Origin: Alisma plantago-aquatica
Taxonomy: Eukaryota; Streptophyta; Magnoliopsida; Alismatales; Alismataceae
Direction of reading: 5' to 3'
NCBI GenBank assembly: GCA_963693085.1
Contig: OY856409.1
Span: 522,915,803-522,979,802 of the forward strand
Length of the DNA stretch: 64,000 nt
Shown here piece by piece: positions 22,464 to 33,765 of the stretch (position 1 is the stretch's first letter; the number at the start of each line of letters is the position of its first letter). Below the pieces are notes generated by a model that saw only the letters and a list, made by a program, of their open reading frames with translations, had not been told where the DNA came from and did no database searches. Both the position numbers and the translations under genes were made by a program.

Positions 22464-24145
22464 TGTTGGTAGTTTTACAAAGAAAGATCTCAACTCACTA
22501 GTTACCCGCAAGTGTACACGATCAATGTAGTCGAGTGTCGAACATAAGGAGCTAGGCTAGTTAGGTGCAAATTTGTTAACTTTCATTAATCCAATTCGGG
22601 TTAAAAAGTTCACATTGATAATATATTAAGAAGGTGAGCAAAAACAAAAGCTCAAAGTTAAAGGGTTGAATAAGCAATTAAAGGCTTGGACATTAGATTT
22701 CACAACCATACCATCATATCATATGGACTTATGAATCAAGATTATCATTAATATGCAAGGAGGTTGTCATCGTCATGCACTTCCCAATGCCACAAGATGG
22801 TTCTCAACTTGGCATAATGCTCCCGCATCTATGCTTAGTATCGAACACAACCTTAACCCTCAATATTCTCAATCCACTCCCATGGTTAAGAGCATGCTTC
22901 CTTGGATCCTACTCCTTACTTCCTCATACATTCTCCTAAAGCACAAGGTAAGCATAAATCATGTATAAAAGGTGGCCAGCCAAACATACAAGCAAGAAAC
23001 ACCATAGACATCCATGAAAAAGAAAATTAACTAGAAACAAACATAGATTTTGAGTTCACATGAATGATGGAATGGGAGTTACTCTCCCATGCCCAAGAAA
23101 GAGTTCTACTCATCCTTAATGGAAATGTGCAGACACAATGTAGAAATTTTAGAGTTCTACATGCTTAAGAGAAGAAAAAGTTGAAGGAACCAAAGATGTA
23201 GCCAAAGGGAAGTAGAACTCTAGCTAGAGGATGAAATTCCACCGTTGGAGCTGCTCCAACTTAGACAATCTTCCCTCTCAGAAAGCTTGAGTGAGAGAGG
23301 AAAGCTCTGCTACACCTTTGACAAATAAATGTAGAAGAAATGAAGTAGAATGGATGTTCTTTGCCAAGAAACCACCTTCTTCTACCCCAAAATCACACTC
23401 CTTAGCTCTAGAACTTCTCTTGGATGAAAGACACTTTCAAAATGATGAGAGATACACGCTCATTGTATTTCCTTGGTCTTTAAAAATGAGGAGTGGTTTC
23501 TCTTGTTTCTACAAAAACTGATAGTAACACGGCGTGTCTATTAGAGGACATGTCGTGTCCTATTGTGAAGTTTCATTGGGTCATGCTTCTACTGTGAAGT
23601 ATAGGACATGTCTTAAATAGGACATGTCGTGTGATTTTCTTTTGGAATTGTTTCAGGTAAAAGGCACACGGCGTGCTCCACATGCCGTGTGCATTGGCAG
23701 CTAGTTGTAGCCAGCCTTTTGGTCCCGAGGACATGCCATGTCCCAGTTGGTACATGTCGTGTTGCATTCTTATGCATTTTGGTGTTGAGGCCGCTGGAGA
23801 CACGCACGCAGTGTGTTAAATACCACACGATATGTTTTTCATTCTGTGAAGATTTCTGTGAAGGGACACATCATGTCTTAAATAAGACACATCGTGTGCA
23901 ATGCCATTTCTGCATAAATAAACTCTGAATTAGCTACAAATCGGGGAGAAGTCCATTTGGGGTCAGATTTGAGTTGGAATATCGCCAATTTGGCACTTTG
24001 AATGTGTATCTACAATCCACATCATGCGGTAAGTAAAAATAACTAAAATGTGGCAAATAAATATGAATAGAGGCTAATGGAATGCAAAATGAACTGAATT
24101 TTTGTATGAGATTGCAGAAAAAGCCGATATGAGATGCACATATCA
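22464..24145 (-). mobile_element. solo LTR (1.68 kb) with TTGCT target duplication
   Basis: TG...CA-bounded unit flanked by TTGCT at 22459-22463 and 24146-24150. There is no PBS, PPT or coding region, so it is a solo LTR. I infer minus orientation (start TGATATGTGC, end CTACCAACA in that sense). Two features recall the LTRs of plant Athila/Tat-type gypsy elements: a TAGTTACCCGCAAGTG segment near 22500, and a block of ACACGGCGTGT / GACATGTCGTGTC motifs at 23522-23905. Family assignment is tentative; boundaries and duplication are directly visible. Confidence 0.72.
23522..23905. repeat. GACATGTCGTGTC-type palindromic motif array
   Basis: About ten copies of short palindrome-like motifs such as ACACGGCGTGTC, GGACATGTCGTGTCC and TAGGACATGTCTTAAATAG, often in facing pairs. 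It lies inside the solo LTR. Similar in design, not in sequence, to the arrays in the other LTR families here. Confidence 0.65.
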
Positions 24146-24150
24146 TTGCT

Positions 24151-25587
24151 AATTCAAAGTTTGTGGCCCATGTGATGAAAAATATTGTGATCGACAAGCA
24201 TCAAGTGATAATGTGATAAGATGACACCTTATATGCTCAAATATTTTCTGGTAATGTATTATGCCCTTATCTTTGTAGAACTTGTTTAAAGTTTATATGT
24301 TATAGCTTGATTAATGCAAAAAGGCACTTAAATGACCTTACTAATCAAGTGGAACTTAATCATGTAGCTTGCCCTATGCCATAGATCCATTCAGTGTCAT
24401 CATTTGTTGGAGGGTGAAACGAGTTTAACTCAGAGCGCATATTTGTGAATATGCGGGGTGTAAGTCGAGTATCCCCTTACATCCTTAATTATAGGTTGTA
24501 TGAGAAGACCATGCATGAGACAATCTCATTGTGATCTGGATGGCCATGCACGAGCCACTCCTTCTTGTTAGAACGACCATGCGTAAGCCTATTCTTCTAG
24601 CACTATTACCTGTATCGAGGTGAGCTAGGTGTTGATAAATGTGGGCAGCCATGCGTGAGCTGCTCCTTCAGTTGACTATGAGTCACTTATGCAGTTGACT
24701 GACATGTCTCTGTGGTATTACTCGTGTACTGACCACAAGATTTAGTGAGGTCGTGGGTTCTGGCTCTTCCATTGACCTTGTATGGCACCTATTTTGACTT
24801 AGCAGTGGTCGGTTGGATTTGGGTGGTACGACCCAAATTCTCAGGGCAAATAAAATACATAAATAGTCGTGTAGTATACTTGTATAGGATCAAATGTGGA
24901 AACATTAGATGAGGCCTTGCTTTATTTTGTACAGTTTTATTAGTAGAGAATATACATGTTCTTCATATTTCTTTTATAATGTTAAGATGTTTCATAATCT
25001 AAGAGTAATTGCATATTCTACCTGTTTATCATGGTTGTGACTTTACTGCTTGCTTTAATCATCTTATTCACATTAATAATAGAGTTGATGGAGAGTTATA
25101 TCTCCCACTGAGATTTGGAATCTCACCTTGTGGGTTTCCCACATCCCTTTTAGGTGGACGCGCATGAGGAGGTTGAGATCGTGCAGCTGAGGTTGAGCAA
25201 CATCAAGAAGGATAGTAGCTGACAAGGTTGGAAGTGTTGTTGGATGCCCTTTTGACTTTAGAGTCCTAGAGTCGTCCCTGTATACTCAGGTCTTTGGGGG
25301 TGTTTTGTAGACGTGCTTTTGATATATGGTTGGTTCATGTGCCCGTTTTGTGCCCATTTGAGTTGGATATATGTATATATGTTTTGTATAGGTTTTCTTG
25401 TAATAGACCGATGACACCCATGATTAGTGCCTTGTGACATGAAAGGACTCGTATGTAAAGGTTTTTATTGTTTGGTAGCTTAATGAAAATAGTTTTAAAT
25501 TTTTAGTATTTTCCTGTGATCCGCTGATTAGTGGTTAATCACATTTTGTTTTGAGTAATCTTGCTTTGTGTGGCATGGGACGTCACA
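24151..25587 (+). repeat. gypsy A 3' LTR, terminal part
   Basis: Continues the A LTR after the solo LTR (22201-22463 seems to be its left neighbour). It contains the acceptor-like site at 24277-24278, the conserved GGAGGGTGAAACGAG block (24405 onward), a repeated CCATGCGTGAGC-type stretch (24500-24660) and the conserved GGAGAGTTATATCTCCC block (25088-25160). It ends ACGTCACA at 25587 and is followed directly by RNase H coding sequence of element B, so A inserted there. Confidence 0.78.
25088..25160 (+). promoter_or_regulatory. conserved U5 block in A LTR
   Basis: GGAGAGTTATATCTCCC, then TCTCACC, GTGGG and TTTTAGGTGGACG. The same block occurs in B (30985-31050), both LTRs of C (44747-44826, 54261-54340) and D (61581-61660, minus). 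The first part is a self-complementary GAGAG...CTC stretch. Function unknown; a structured RNA or 3'-end signal is possible. Confidence 0.6.
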
Positions 25588-27240
25588 TGATCAAAGACTA
25601 TGACTGTACAATATACTACCATCCAAGAAAAGGCGAATGTGGTGGTTGATGCATTGAGCTGGAAGTATTCTATGTGATTATCTCTTGACCAGGCACAATT
25701 ATTCTCCTTGGTGTGTCGTAAACGAGACATGTTGGTATCTCTTCACCAGATGAATGTCCAGTTGGAGGTTTCCTTACTGGCAGGGTTGTTGGCGCAATTA
25801 TAGGTCAGACCTACCTTGTGACAACATATTCGTGATTCAAAATAGAATGATACTGTAATGAAGAATATCTGATTAGAGTTTGGCAGTGAGAAGCATGATG
25901 GCTTCCATGAGGCATTTGACAGGACAATTTGCTTTCACAATAAGACAGTGGTTCCTGATCCTAATGGATTGAGGAAGATGGTGCCGAAGAGGCTTACTCC
26001 TCAATGTATGTGATGTATACTGGCAGTACCAAGATGTATCATAATATGAAGGACTTGTATTGGTAGCCACGTCTAAAGAGTGATGTGGAAGAGTTCGTTG
26101 CTAGATGTCCAGTCTATCAATAGGTCAAGGATGGGAACCGGAACCCTGTAGGGACATTACATCTGTTTCCACTACTGCAGTGGAAGTGGGATCATATCAC
26201 TATGGACTTTGTGGTTGGTCTTCCTAGGACAACCAAAGGTCATGATTCCATATGGGCGCTAGTGGACAGGTTGACCAAGTTAGCTCAGGTCCTTCCTGTA
26301 AAGACGATGTATACAATAGAGAAGCTGGTACAGATAAATGTTGATGAGATAGTTTGTCTGCATGATATCCCAGTTACTATATGATCTAATAGAGGTCCAC
26401 TGTTTATGAATTGGTTTTTGGAACATTTGTGCATGGTGTTGGGATAATAGTTAAGGTTTAGTATAACTTTCTACCCACAGACAGATACCTAGTTTGAGAG
26501 GACTATTCAGACTTTAGAGGATATTTTGAGGGCATGTGTATTGTAGTTTCTTGGCAGTTGGGATGTACACATGAGATTAATTGATTTTTCTTACAATAAA
26601 AACTATCAAATATGTATAGATATGGCACCTTATGAATATCTATATGGGATATGTTGTTGGTCACCACTTTGTTGGTATGAGACACATTATTATCAACTTT
26701 TGGATCCTGAGCTTGTACACCAGACTACAAAAAAATTCAAAGTGATACAACATCAGTTGAAGGCATCCTATGATAGACAAAAGTCTTAAGCAAACAACTG
26801 TCACAACCACTAGAGTTCTAAGTGGGAGACAGAGTATATCTCAAGGTTTCTTCTTGGAAAGGTGTGTTGAGGTTTGGTAAGAAGGGTAAGTTGGCTCCTA
26901 GGTTTATGGGACCATACCCTATCTTAGCACGTGTTGGGAAGATGACATACAAGTTAGACCTATCGCTAGAGCTACATAGGTTGCATAATGTCTTTCATAT
27001 CTCCATTCTAAGGTAGTGTCATCCTGATACAAAGTAGTTGATCCAGCCAGTGGAGGTTGAGTTAGATGAGGAAGTGTCCTATATGGAGGGTCATGTGCTA
27101 GTACTGGACAAGTGGGTGAAGAAGTTGAAGAAGAAGGATATTGTGTTAGTTAAGGTCTTGTGGCATCATCGTGGTTTGGAGGAATACATGTCGAAGTTAG
27201 AGGATGCAATGCGTAGGAAGTACCCATCTTTCTTTGCGTA
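25588..27240 (+). pseudogene. gypsy B RNase H end, integrase and chromodomain-like tail
   Basis: C-terminal third of a Tekay/Del-type Pol; the part before it lies left of element A. It begins in RNase H (IKDYDCTIQYYHP), then a linker (HDGFHE), the integrase HHCC region (about 25990-26130; CPVYQ replaces the second CX2C cysteine) and the core from WKWDHITMDFVVGLPRTTKG (26187) with DRLTKLAQVLPVK. The second aspartate region is damaged (TI*SNRGP, about 26375-26400), and the third part reads PYEYLYGICCWSPLCWYE. GDRVYLKVSSWKGVLRFG is followed by the GPY/F module LAPRFMGPYPILARVGKM and the tail VLDKWVKKLKKKDIVLVKVL, ending in a TAG at 27239. Frameshifts and stops throughout. Confidence 0.85.
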
Positions 27241-27260
27241 GGATTTTGAGGGCAAAACCC

Positions 27261-27278
27261 TTGTTAGGGGTTTATGGT
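27261..27278 (+). other. polypurine-type tract of B
   Basis: TTGTTAGGGGTTTATGGT just before the LTR start. It corresponds to TTGTAAGGGGTGGACAAT in C (49580-49597). Confidence 0.6.
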
Positions 27279-28411
27279 TGTAAGACCCCTGTCCTTGCTT
27301 ATATGGTTGAACATTCTTAATGATTATAACTGAGTGCTTAAAAACTTAATCAAACCAATTTGGACGCTATTTGTGCAAGTTATGCAATTTTGTGCATATT
27401 TTGGACTTTTCTTCAATTTACCCATATCTAAGTTTTTCTTCAAAATTTTCACATTTTATATATTACTTACATTTTTCCCTATCATACTTGATCTTTTTGG
27501 GCCATGGGGCACCTAGTTGTACCTTTGTTTGGTAGTGTTACACTTCTAGTGTAAGTTAGGATTTTGGCTCTCATAGATGAGCTACCTTGAGAGGCCATCA
27601 ACCAATGGATCCCCTAGATGAGTGACATTTGATGGTCATCACCATGTGGGGTCAACTGATGGTTATCTCTATAGGTGGTAGGTCGATGGTTTTCTCCCTC
27701 GTGGTCCCTTGGACTGGTGGTTTGCTTGGAAGGGGTGACCAATCAATGGTTTTCAACCTAGTGACCTATGGTTTCAAGAAGTGACGATCTCCAAGTCATG
27801 AAACTCGATGGTTAGCATAGGGAGCCAACATCCTGATAGCTTAGCAGGATCCCACAATCGATGGATCTTCTTCTTGCATGGACGTGACACTTATAGGCCA
27901 TAGACACATGGCAAACCTAGTAGGACACTTCAAGTTTCTCTTGCTTCTTATCCATTAGATTTGTATACCCCTACTTTTGAACCAAACAAACCCTTTGGAT
28001 CCTTATATCTTCCCTTATGTCTAGAGATTCATCCTCCCCAATTTGGTGGCAAAGAAGGTTACCAAGGTAGCAATATCCTCGCATGAGTACTAGAGCTTGG
28101 ATGTGCTCTTCTGTAGGGCTTGTGGAGCTTCCTTTGCTTTTTCCTAACCTAAGCAATTAATTTCCTCCTTTTTTCCTCCGTTTCTCTTTCTTTCCTATAT
28201 CATTCTTCCTTATACCTATAGGGAACCATGGTATTCCATGGTAGAGATTTCTCTAGAGCTTAAAGAACCCTCCTTTCTTACTTCCTTGACCTAGGGTTTG
28301 CACTCTTTTTAGAAAAGAAGCATGCTTGGCTGTGTGGAGTACTAAGCTAGGGTTTCCTACCTCCTTTTCTCAAGATACATTTCTGTTTGAAGCTTGTTCT
28401 TATCCCTATAG

Positions 28412-30111
28412 GTGAGTCATATAACCTTGTTCATGTTTATTGATTACTACTACCTTGTATGCTCAAGTTCTTTCTTAAAAACAAAGTTCTACATATAAAG
28501 AAGATATCTTTGCCTAGGGTTTAAGCTTTAATGATTTTTCTTGAGTAGTTTATAACCCTAGACAAACCTGAAACCTTATGTAAGATCTTTATAAGGTAGA
28601 GGAAATATTATACCTTGCTTACATGTCAAATTATGGTTCTTGGCAGCTCTCAAAAGATGGTCTATGCCTAGGGTTTTGAACTATTTTCTACCTTGTGCAA
28701 AATTTAATGGGTTGTCTTCTTTCTTGAACTGATTGACTTGCTTTTGGTTTAGTTTTGCTTGTGTTTCTCATTCCAAGTGATAGTCCTTCCTTAGGTTAGA
28801 TTTTGGTTCCTTTGGTGCTTAAGGATCGATGAACTTAGTGCCTAGATATGGCCACATCTGATGGTTTTCCTTTCCCCCACCAAACGATGATTTTCCTTTG
28901 TGTTTTGCCTTGTTTTCTCAAGTATTAGTGACAACTGATGGCTTCCTGGGTTGATGGTTCAACCATTGGCTTCACTGGGTTGATGGTTCAACCATTGGCT
29001 TCACTGGGTCGATGGTTTAATCAATGGCTTCACTGGGTCGATGGTTCAACCAATGGCTTCACTAGATCGATGGTTCAAACAATGGATTCACTGGATTGAT
29101 GGTTCATCCAATGGCTTCACTGGATCGATGGTTCAACCAATGGTTTCAGTGGATTGATGGTTCAACTAATGGCTTCATTGGGTTGATGGTTCAACCAATG
29201 GCTTCACTGGGTTGATGGTTCAACTAATGGTTTCCTTGACTCAATGGTTCATCAACCAATGGTTGGATTGACTCAATGATTCATCAACCAATGGTTGGAC
29301 CAGGTTAGTGGTTCATCAACCAATGGTTAGACTGGGTCAACGGTTCATCAACGAATGGTTGGAATGCTTTCAAAGCCGATGATCTTTCTATATTTACAAC
29401 CAATGGTTTTGTCTAACCCACATATGATGGTGTTGAGTGAGAGTCATAATTAGATGGTTTAGTTTGATGCCTCAACACACGATGGTTTTTGGGTGAATCC
29501 CATGGAATAATGTTTTGGTTTTAGTGGTGTGAATTTTATGTTTCAATGCTCTTAATCTTGTAGTATTACCTTTTTCCTCATATGAATATAATTAATAATC
29601 ATCATAATAACTTGATGTGTAACCCTAATGAAGCATATATTGTTACACCTAACCCAAATATAACTAGGTGATGGTGATTGATTATGATCAACTTTCTTGA
29701 ATGATTACTATGATAATGGAACACTCCCTTATTGTTGATGAAACCCTAATATGTTACTCTCTGGGAATCATAGTTCCTTTCTATGATATACTCATAAGTC
29801 ACACATTTGGTGATGGTTTATTGAGCCTTGTACTAGGACATGAAAAGATAACATTGATTTTGTAGGGAATGATGTGATGGTCTTAACGACCTTTGGGCAT
29901 GGTTGACCCTTAAAGGAGGTGTAATCCTATTTATGATATGACAAGGGTTGGAACCCTAGAACATTGTGTAAATGATTTGTATCATGTGGTGGTATGATGA
30001 CTAGTATAGTCTCATAAATGACAGTAAACAATATCATGTGGTGTTGTGATTAAGAATTATACCTCATACGTTTCACATCTTCTGAAGTTGTCATACTTAT
30101 ATGCTTGCTAG
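28412..30111 (+). other. candidate leader intron in gypsy B LTR
   Basis: Donor-like ATAG|GTGAGTCAT to acceptor-like ATGCTTGCTAG|AAATG. It encloses the 29-bp repeat array, as in A and C. Position-based inference without transcript support. Confidence 0.35.
28950..29371. repeat. 29-bp tandem array, changing to 31-33-bp units
   Basis: Ten units of 29 bp (28950-29239; e.g. GTTGATGGTTCAACCATTGG followed by CTTCACTGG), then about four units of 31-33 bp built on GGTTCATCAACCAATGGTTGG. Each unit carries the inverted repeat TGGTTCAACCA. Unit-to-unit identity is about 85-100% in the first block. Confidence 0.85.
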
Positions 30112-31492
30112 AAATGAATCAGGGTTTGTATGTCCATTTGTATGATGCAACCTTAATTAACCCAATTGGCAATAACTAATCAAGAGAAACCCTAATCATG
30201 TAGTGCCTTGTGTCGTAGAACAATCTTTAGTGTCAAACTTGCTAGATGGTGAAACGAGTATTCCTAAGGGAAACTCGGAGTCACATACATAACATGTTGA
30301 GTATGCATGGGTGAAAGTGAGTGTACATCCTTGAAATCCTAATCCTGAGGTTATTGAGAACCGTTGCGGTCATGTCTCAAACATTTGTTATATGTGATGT
30401 GGTTGAGGAAAGCTATGGTTGTACCTCATATTATAGGGTTTGCATACCCTGGTTGCTAGTGTTGTGATCTGTACCAAGGATAGACTAGGTGTTAGAAGCT
30501 TGACTATATGTCGTTGTAGGTAGATCAACTATTATGTCATTGTATTTTGACTCATACTTACTGATAAAGAGAGATCTTAGGATATCAAAACTCCTAGATC
30601 TTATACGAAACTGAATAGCGCTTCACAATGGTCAGTTCAATTTTGAGTGGTATGACTCAAACTCCCAAGGGAATAATAAAAGATGTAATACAAGCCATGT
30701 TGTATATCTGCTAGGGTTAAACACGCTTCACATTGAATGCTAACCCTTTCCATGTCTTTTATACAACACATTTTTTATGCAATCTTATGCAATCTGAGAG
30801 ATCAACTGTTAGAAGAAATTGATTCAATTGTTTCCTTTATATACCCTGATAATCATGATGGTTATTAAACCTATCTGCTTAACTTACTTAGTACTAAATT
30901 GGTCAATCCACTCAATTGCTTATTAAATAATCAATCTACTTAGTCAATTTACTATGAAATAACATGTTGTAATCAATAACCGTTGTGGAGAGTTGTATCT
31001 CTTGCTGGGACATGGGTCTCACCTCATGGGTCACCACAACTTTTAGGTGGTCATCGACGACATAGTCGAGATCATGCTGTAGAAGAGGAGAAGCTTGGTG
31101 CTTAGTAGACAATAAAGGTTGGACAATTGTAGTTATAGTAGTAGAGTCTTAGAGTCATCCCTATACTCTCAGGTCTGGGCATGGTTTGAGTTTTGTGGAT
31201 GATATGCATGTTTTGACATGAGTTTTTTGGCAGTATGCTAGTGTTTGTATATATGGCATGGACATGTGGAATATCTCTTTTGTATACAGGTTGTGACGGA
31301 GGCCACTAGAGACAAATGTAAATACCTGGTATTGTATATGAGCTTATGGAAAGGTTGGACCTTTATGTAAGTGTTTTAGAACATGTTTGTGATGTTGGAA
31401 TTGGTTTTAATTATTCAAATTTTATGGAAATGTGATTAGTTAGTTGTAGATCGTGTTTTGTGTAGTATCATTTAGTGTGACGACATGTCACA

Positions 31493-32182
31493 CCAAGATC
31501 CTTATGATGATTAGCTTCTCTTTAGTGTGTTTCTATGAAGCACCAAGGTTGTCAATCTCCTCGTCAAAGTATGCTTTTAATTTTCCCCTTTTTGGGTTTG
31601 TTGTTTCTTGTCTTGAATATTTGTCCCATTGGGGGTGGGCCAATCACTATTTTCCCTACTTCTTGTGTAAGAAGTTTTGTGGTGTTACTCTAAACTCAAA
31701 GACATCATTTTATATTGTTATACACACATGTTTTACAATGATGAATATAATCTATTTTCAATTTTTGGTTAAATAATCATTTTAAAATTATATATATAGG
31801 GGGACAACTGATGGGCTCCAACCAGCCTTTGGGGTTATGTTTGGTCGCTCTGCATGGTCAATTTGACTATTTTGGGCCTTGAAGCCACTCTTCTATGGGA
31901 GCATTTAACTAGGAGCATGAAACAACCAATGTCGATGGTGAGACAGCCAATGCGATTTCTGGGGAAACCAATACATACTTTTGGTGCCTAATGAGGCTGC
32001 TTTGGCAGTGTTTGTGTTTGCTTTGATCGATTGGAAGGCCTGAAGTAACAAGTTTTATTTGCTAAAATATATTATTATCTCGACTTAGCCTATAAATATG
32101 TGATCAATTTGACCCTAAGATATGTTAGAGTGTCGTGGAGTTGTTGAAATGACATTGAAGATAGAAAAGTGTGATATAGGTG
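31493..32182. other. flank of B; possible old LTR fragment
   Basis: No gene seen. From about 31800 the sequence has LTR-like character: CAACTGATGGGCTCCAACC, ACAACCAATG motifs recalling the U3 of B, a TATA-like CCTATAAATATG near 32090 and, beyond the hAT insertion (33766-34060), a pyrimidine-rich leader with a (TC)n run at 33884-33904. A promoter-side fragment of another LTR is plausible but not proven. Confidence 0.35.
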
Positions 32183-32190
32183 GAGGAGGC

Positions 32191-33757
32191 TAGACCTGTC
32201 AAACGGGTGGGTGGGTTGGGTATGGGTTGGGTCGTTGCGGGTTTGGGTCTCGCGGGTGTGGGTCAAAAAGATCAAGTTCTAAACGGGTGGAACAAAGACA
32301 AACCCAAACCCGACCCAGCGGGTTGCGGGTTGCCCGCGGGTGCCCATACAAAATTAAAAAAAAAGTATTGCTAGTGTTTGTTTACATAAGAGGCGGAACA
32401 AACCAATCACATTGTACATTGTCATATAATATTTATTTATGTATCCAAATATGTATCACTTAAGGGTACCAAACAGCAATGCTCCATGAAGCATGAACAG
32501 GGATGTACGCATATTAAAAAGAACAACCAGCTGCTGAATTAATTTTCTGAATCATATAAATGTTGAACCAGCAAATGTACTATAGATTTTGCAGACGTTT
32601 AAATCAAAATGATACATATTAGGCTTAGTTAATGAGTAGCACCTACAACAAGAAACTAAACTACAATACAACAACATCTATTATGAAAGGGGGATCCAAA
32701 TGAGCCGAAGTATAGATTTGAAGAACTAAAATGAAAATTAAAAGTGTCCTAAATTCTGGACAGCAACTCCACATCATTTTAATCTGCTGTATGAAGATGA
32801 CACTTTGTGTACGCCTTGAGTTAGTTCAAACTTAAAGAGTTTACGAGCTGTTGTGCCCAAATAAAAAATGTGTTGCCATCCAGGGAATAACTGTTAGGAA
32901 GAAGATGAATTGGGCTGCAAAGAATTTGGTTCGATTTCATGCAAAGAATTAGAAAAGGATCAAGCTTGCCATGTACCTGGCGGCTGGCTGGCTGGCTGTG
33001 AGCTGTGAGCTTTGCCAACAGTTATTTGTGGGGAGACCGGGAGCTACTGATGCTACGCCGAGAAATAGGCAGAAGAAGACCAGACAGGGAGTTGATGATC
33101 ATGACTGACGACCGAGGCACTGCTGTGCTGATGCTACGCCGGCGGATTGGCGGAGTGAAGGTAGGAAGGATAAGTTCCGCGTCGTTGCAAGTCGGACTGG
33201 CAGAGAGAATCCGGCGGATTGGCGGACTGGCTGATCTCTTTCTGCTGTTGCAACTCGCAAGTCGTCCGCGGACCGCGTCGATGCTGCAGGTTAGCTGGTT
33301 AGGGCACGAAGCCCGTCGATCTGTCCTCAACCGTTGTCCGGCGTGGCCGTGTTGATCTTTCCTCAACCGTCGTCCGGCGCGGCGGCGCCTTCGGTAGGTT
33401 AGGGGCTAGGGCACGCAGTCGCGGCTCGACTTGCTTGGAACTGATTCATGATTCACGGATGGGGCGGTTTAGGACTCTCAGCCTTCGGTAGACGGACCGT
33501 ATAATAAGCTTCTTAGGACTCTCCGCCAGCGGCCCAACGAGAAGCGTGACTTGTAAATATTCTACCATATAATAAAATATGTACAATTATGCGGGTCACC
33601 CGCGGATGCCCACGGATTGCCCATGAAACCCGCTAATTAAATGGGTGGGTACGGGTTTGGGTTTTTTCCAGCGAGTGTCAAATTTTACGACCCAAACCCA
33701 ACTTAAACGGGTCGACCCATGGGCACCCGCAGATTTGGACCCAGTTTGACAGGTCTA
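32191..33757. mobile_element. non-autonomous hAT-type DNA transposon
   Basis: 1,567 bp bounded by 14-bp perfect terminal inverted repeats TAGACCTGTCAAAC...GTTTGACAGGTCTA and flanked by an 8-bp target duplication GAGGAGGC (32183-32190 and 33758-33765), the hallmark of hAT insertions. Subterminal regions are packed with GGGT/ACCC motifs in opposite orientations at the two ends. No transposase is encoded; the longest frame (33005-33355) is low-complexity. The centre (33000-33560) is distinctly GC-rich, with internal direct repeats such as TGATGCTACGCCG (33049, 33129) and TCCTCAACCGT (33324, 33359). Confidence 0.85.
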
Positions 33758-33765
33758 GAGGAGGC

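Larger units (their letters stand above)
19941..24278 (+). other. candidate leader intron in gypsy A LTR
   Basis: Bounded by CCTTG|GTAAGTTATG (a near-ideal plant donor) and CTTATCTTTGTAG|AACTTG. Element C (40911-43981) and B (28412-30111) have donor- and acceptor-like sites at the same places relative to the TATA box, motif array and conserved 3' blocks. In A the interval is enlarged by a reverse LTR segment and a solo LTR. No transcript evidence; inference from position and consensus only. Confidence 0.4.
27279..31492 (+). repeat. 3' LTR of gypsy B (4.2 kb)
   Basis: Starts TGTAAGACCCC and ends GACATGTCACA. Order of parts: U3 with ATGGTTTT-type motifs (27590-27880), pyrimidine-rich leader, donor-like ATAGGTGAGTCAT (28412), 29-bp tandem array (28950-29370), AAACCCTAA-containing DNA, acceptor-like TTGCTAG|AAATG (30110-30111), GATGGTGAAACGAG (30246 onward) and the conserved U5 block (30985-31050). 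CCAAG (31493-31497) should be its target duplication; the partner is outside the window. Confidence 0.82.

Noticed and set aside
28950..29371. Regular 29-bp repeats resembling a CRISPR array
   Set aside because: The units are contiguous without unique spacers, lie in a plant LTR and have no cas genes nearby. A simple tandem array.
33005..33366. Frames of 116 and 114 codons on both strands
   Set aside because: They overlap each other in the GC-rich core of the hAT element; arginine/serine-rich low-complexity composition and no transposase motif.
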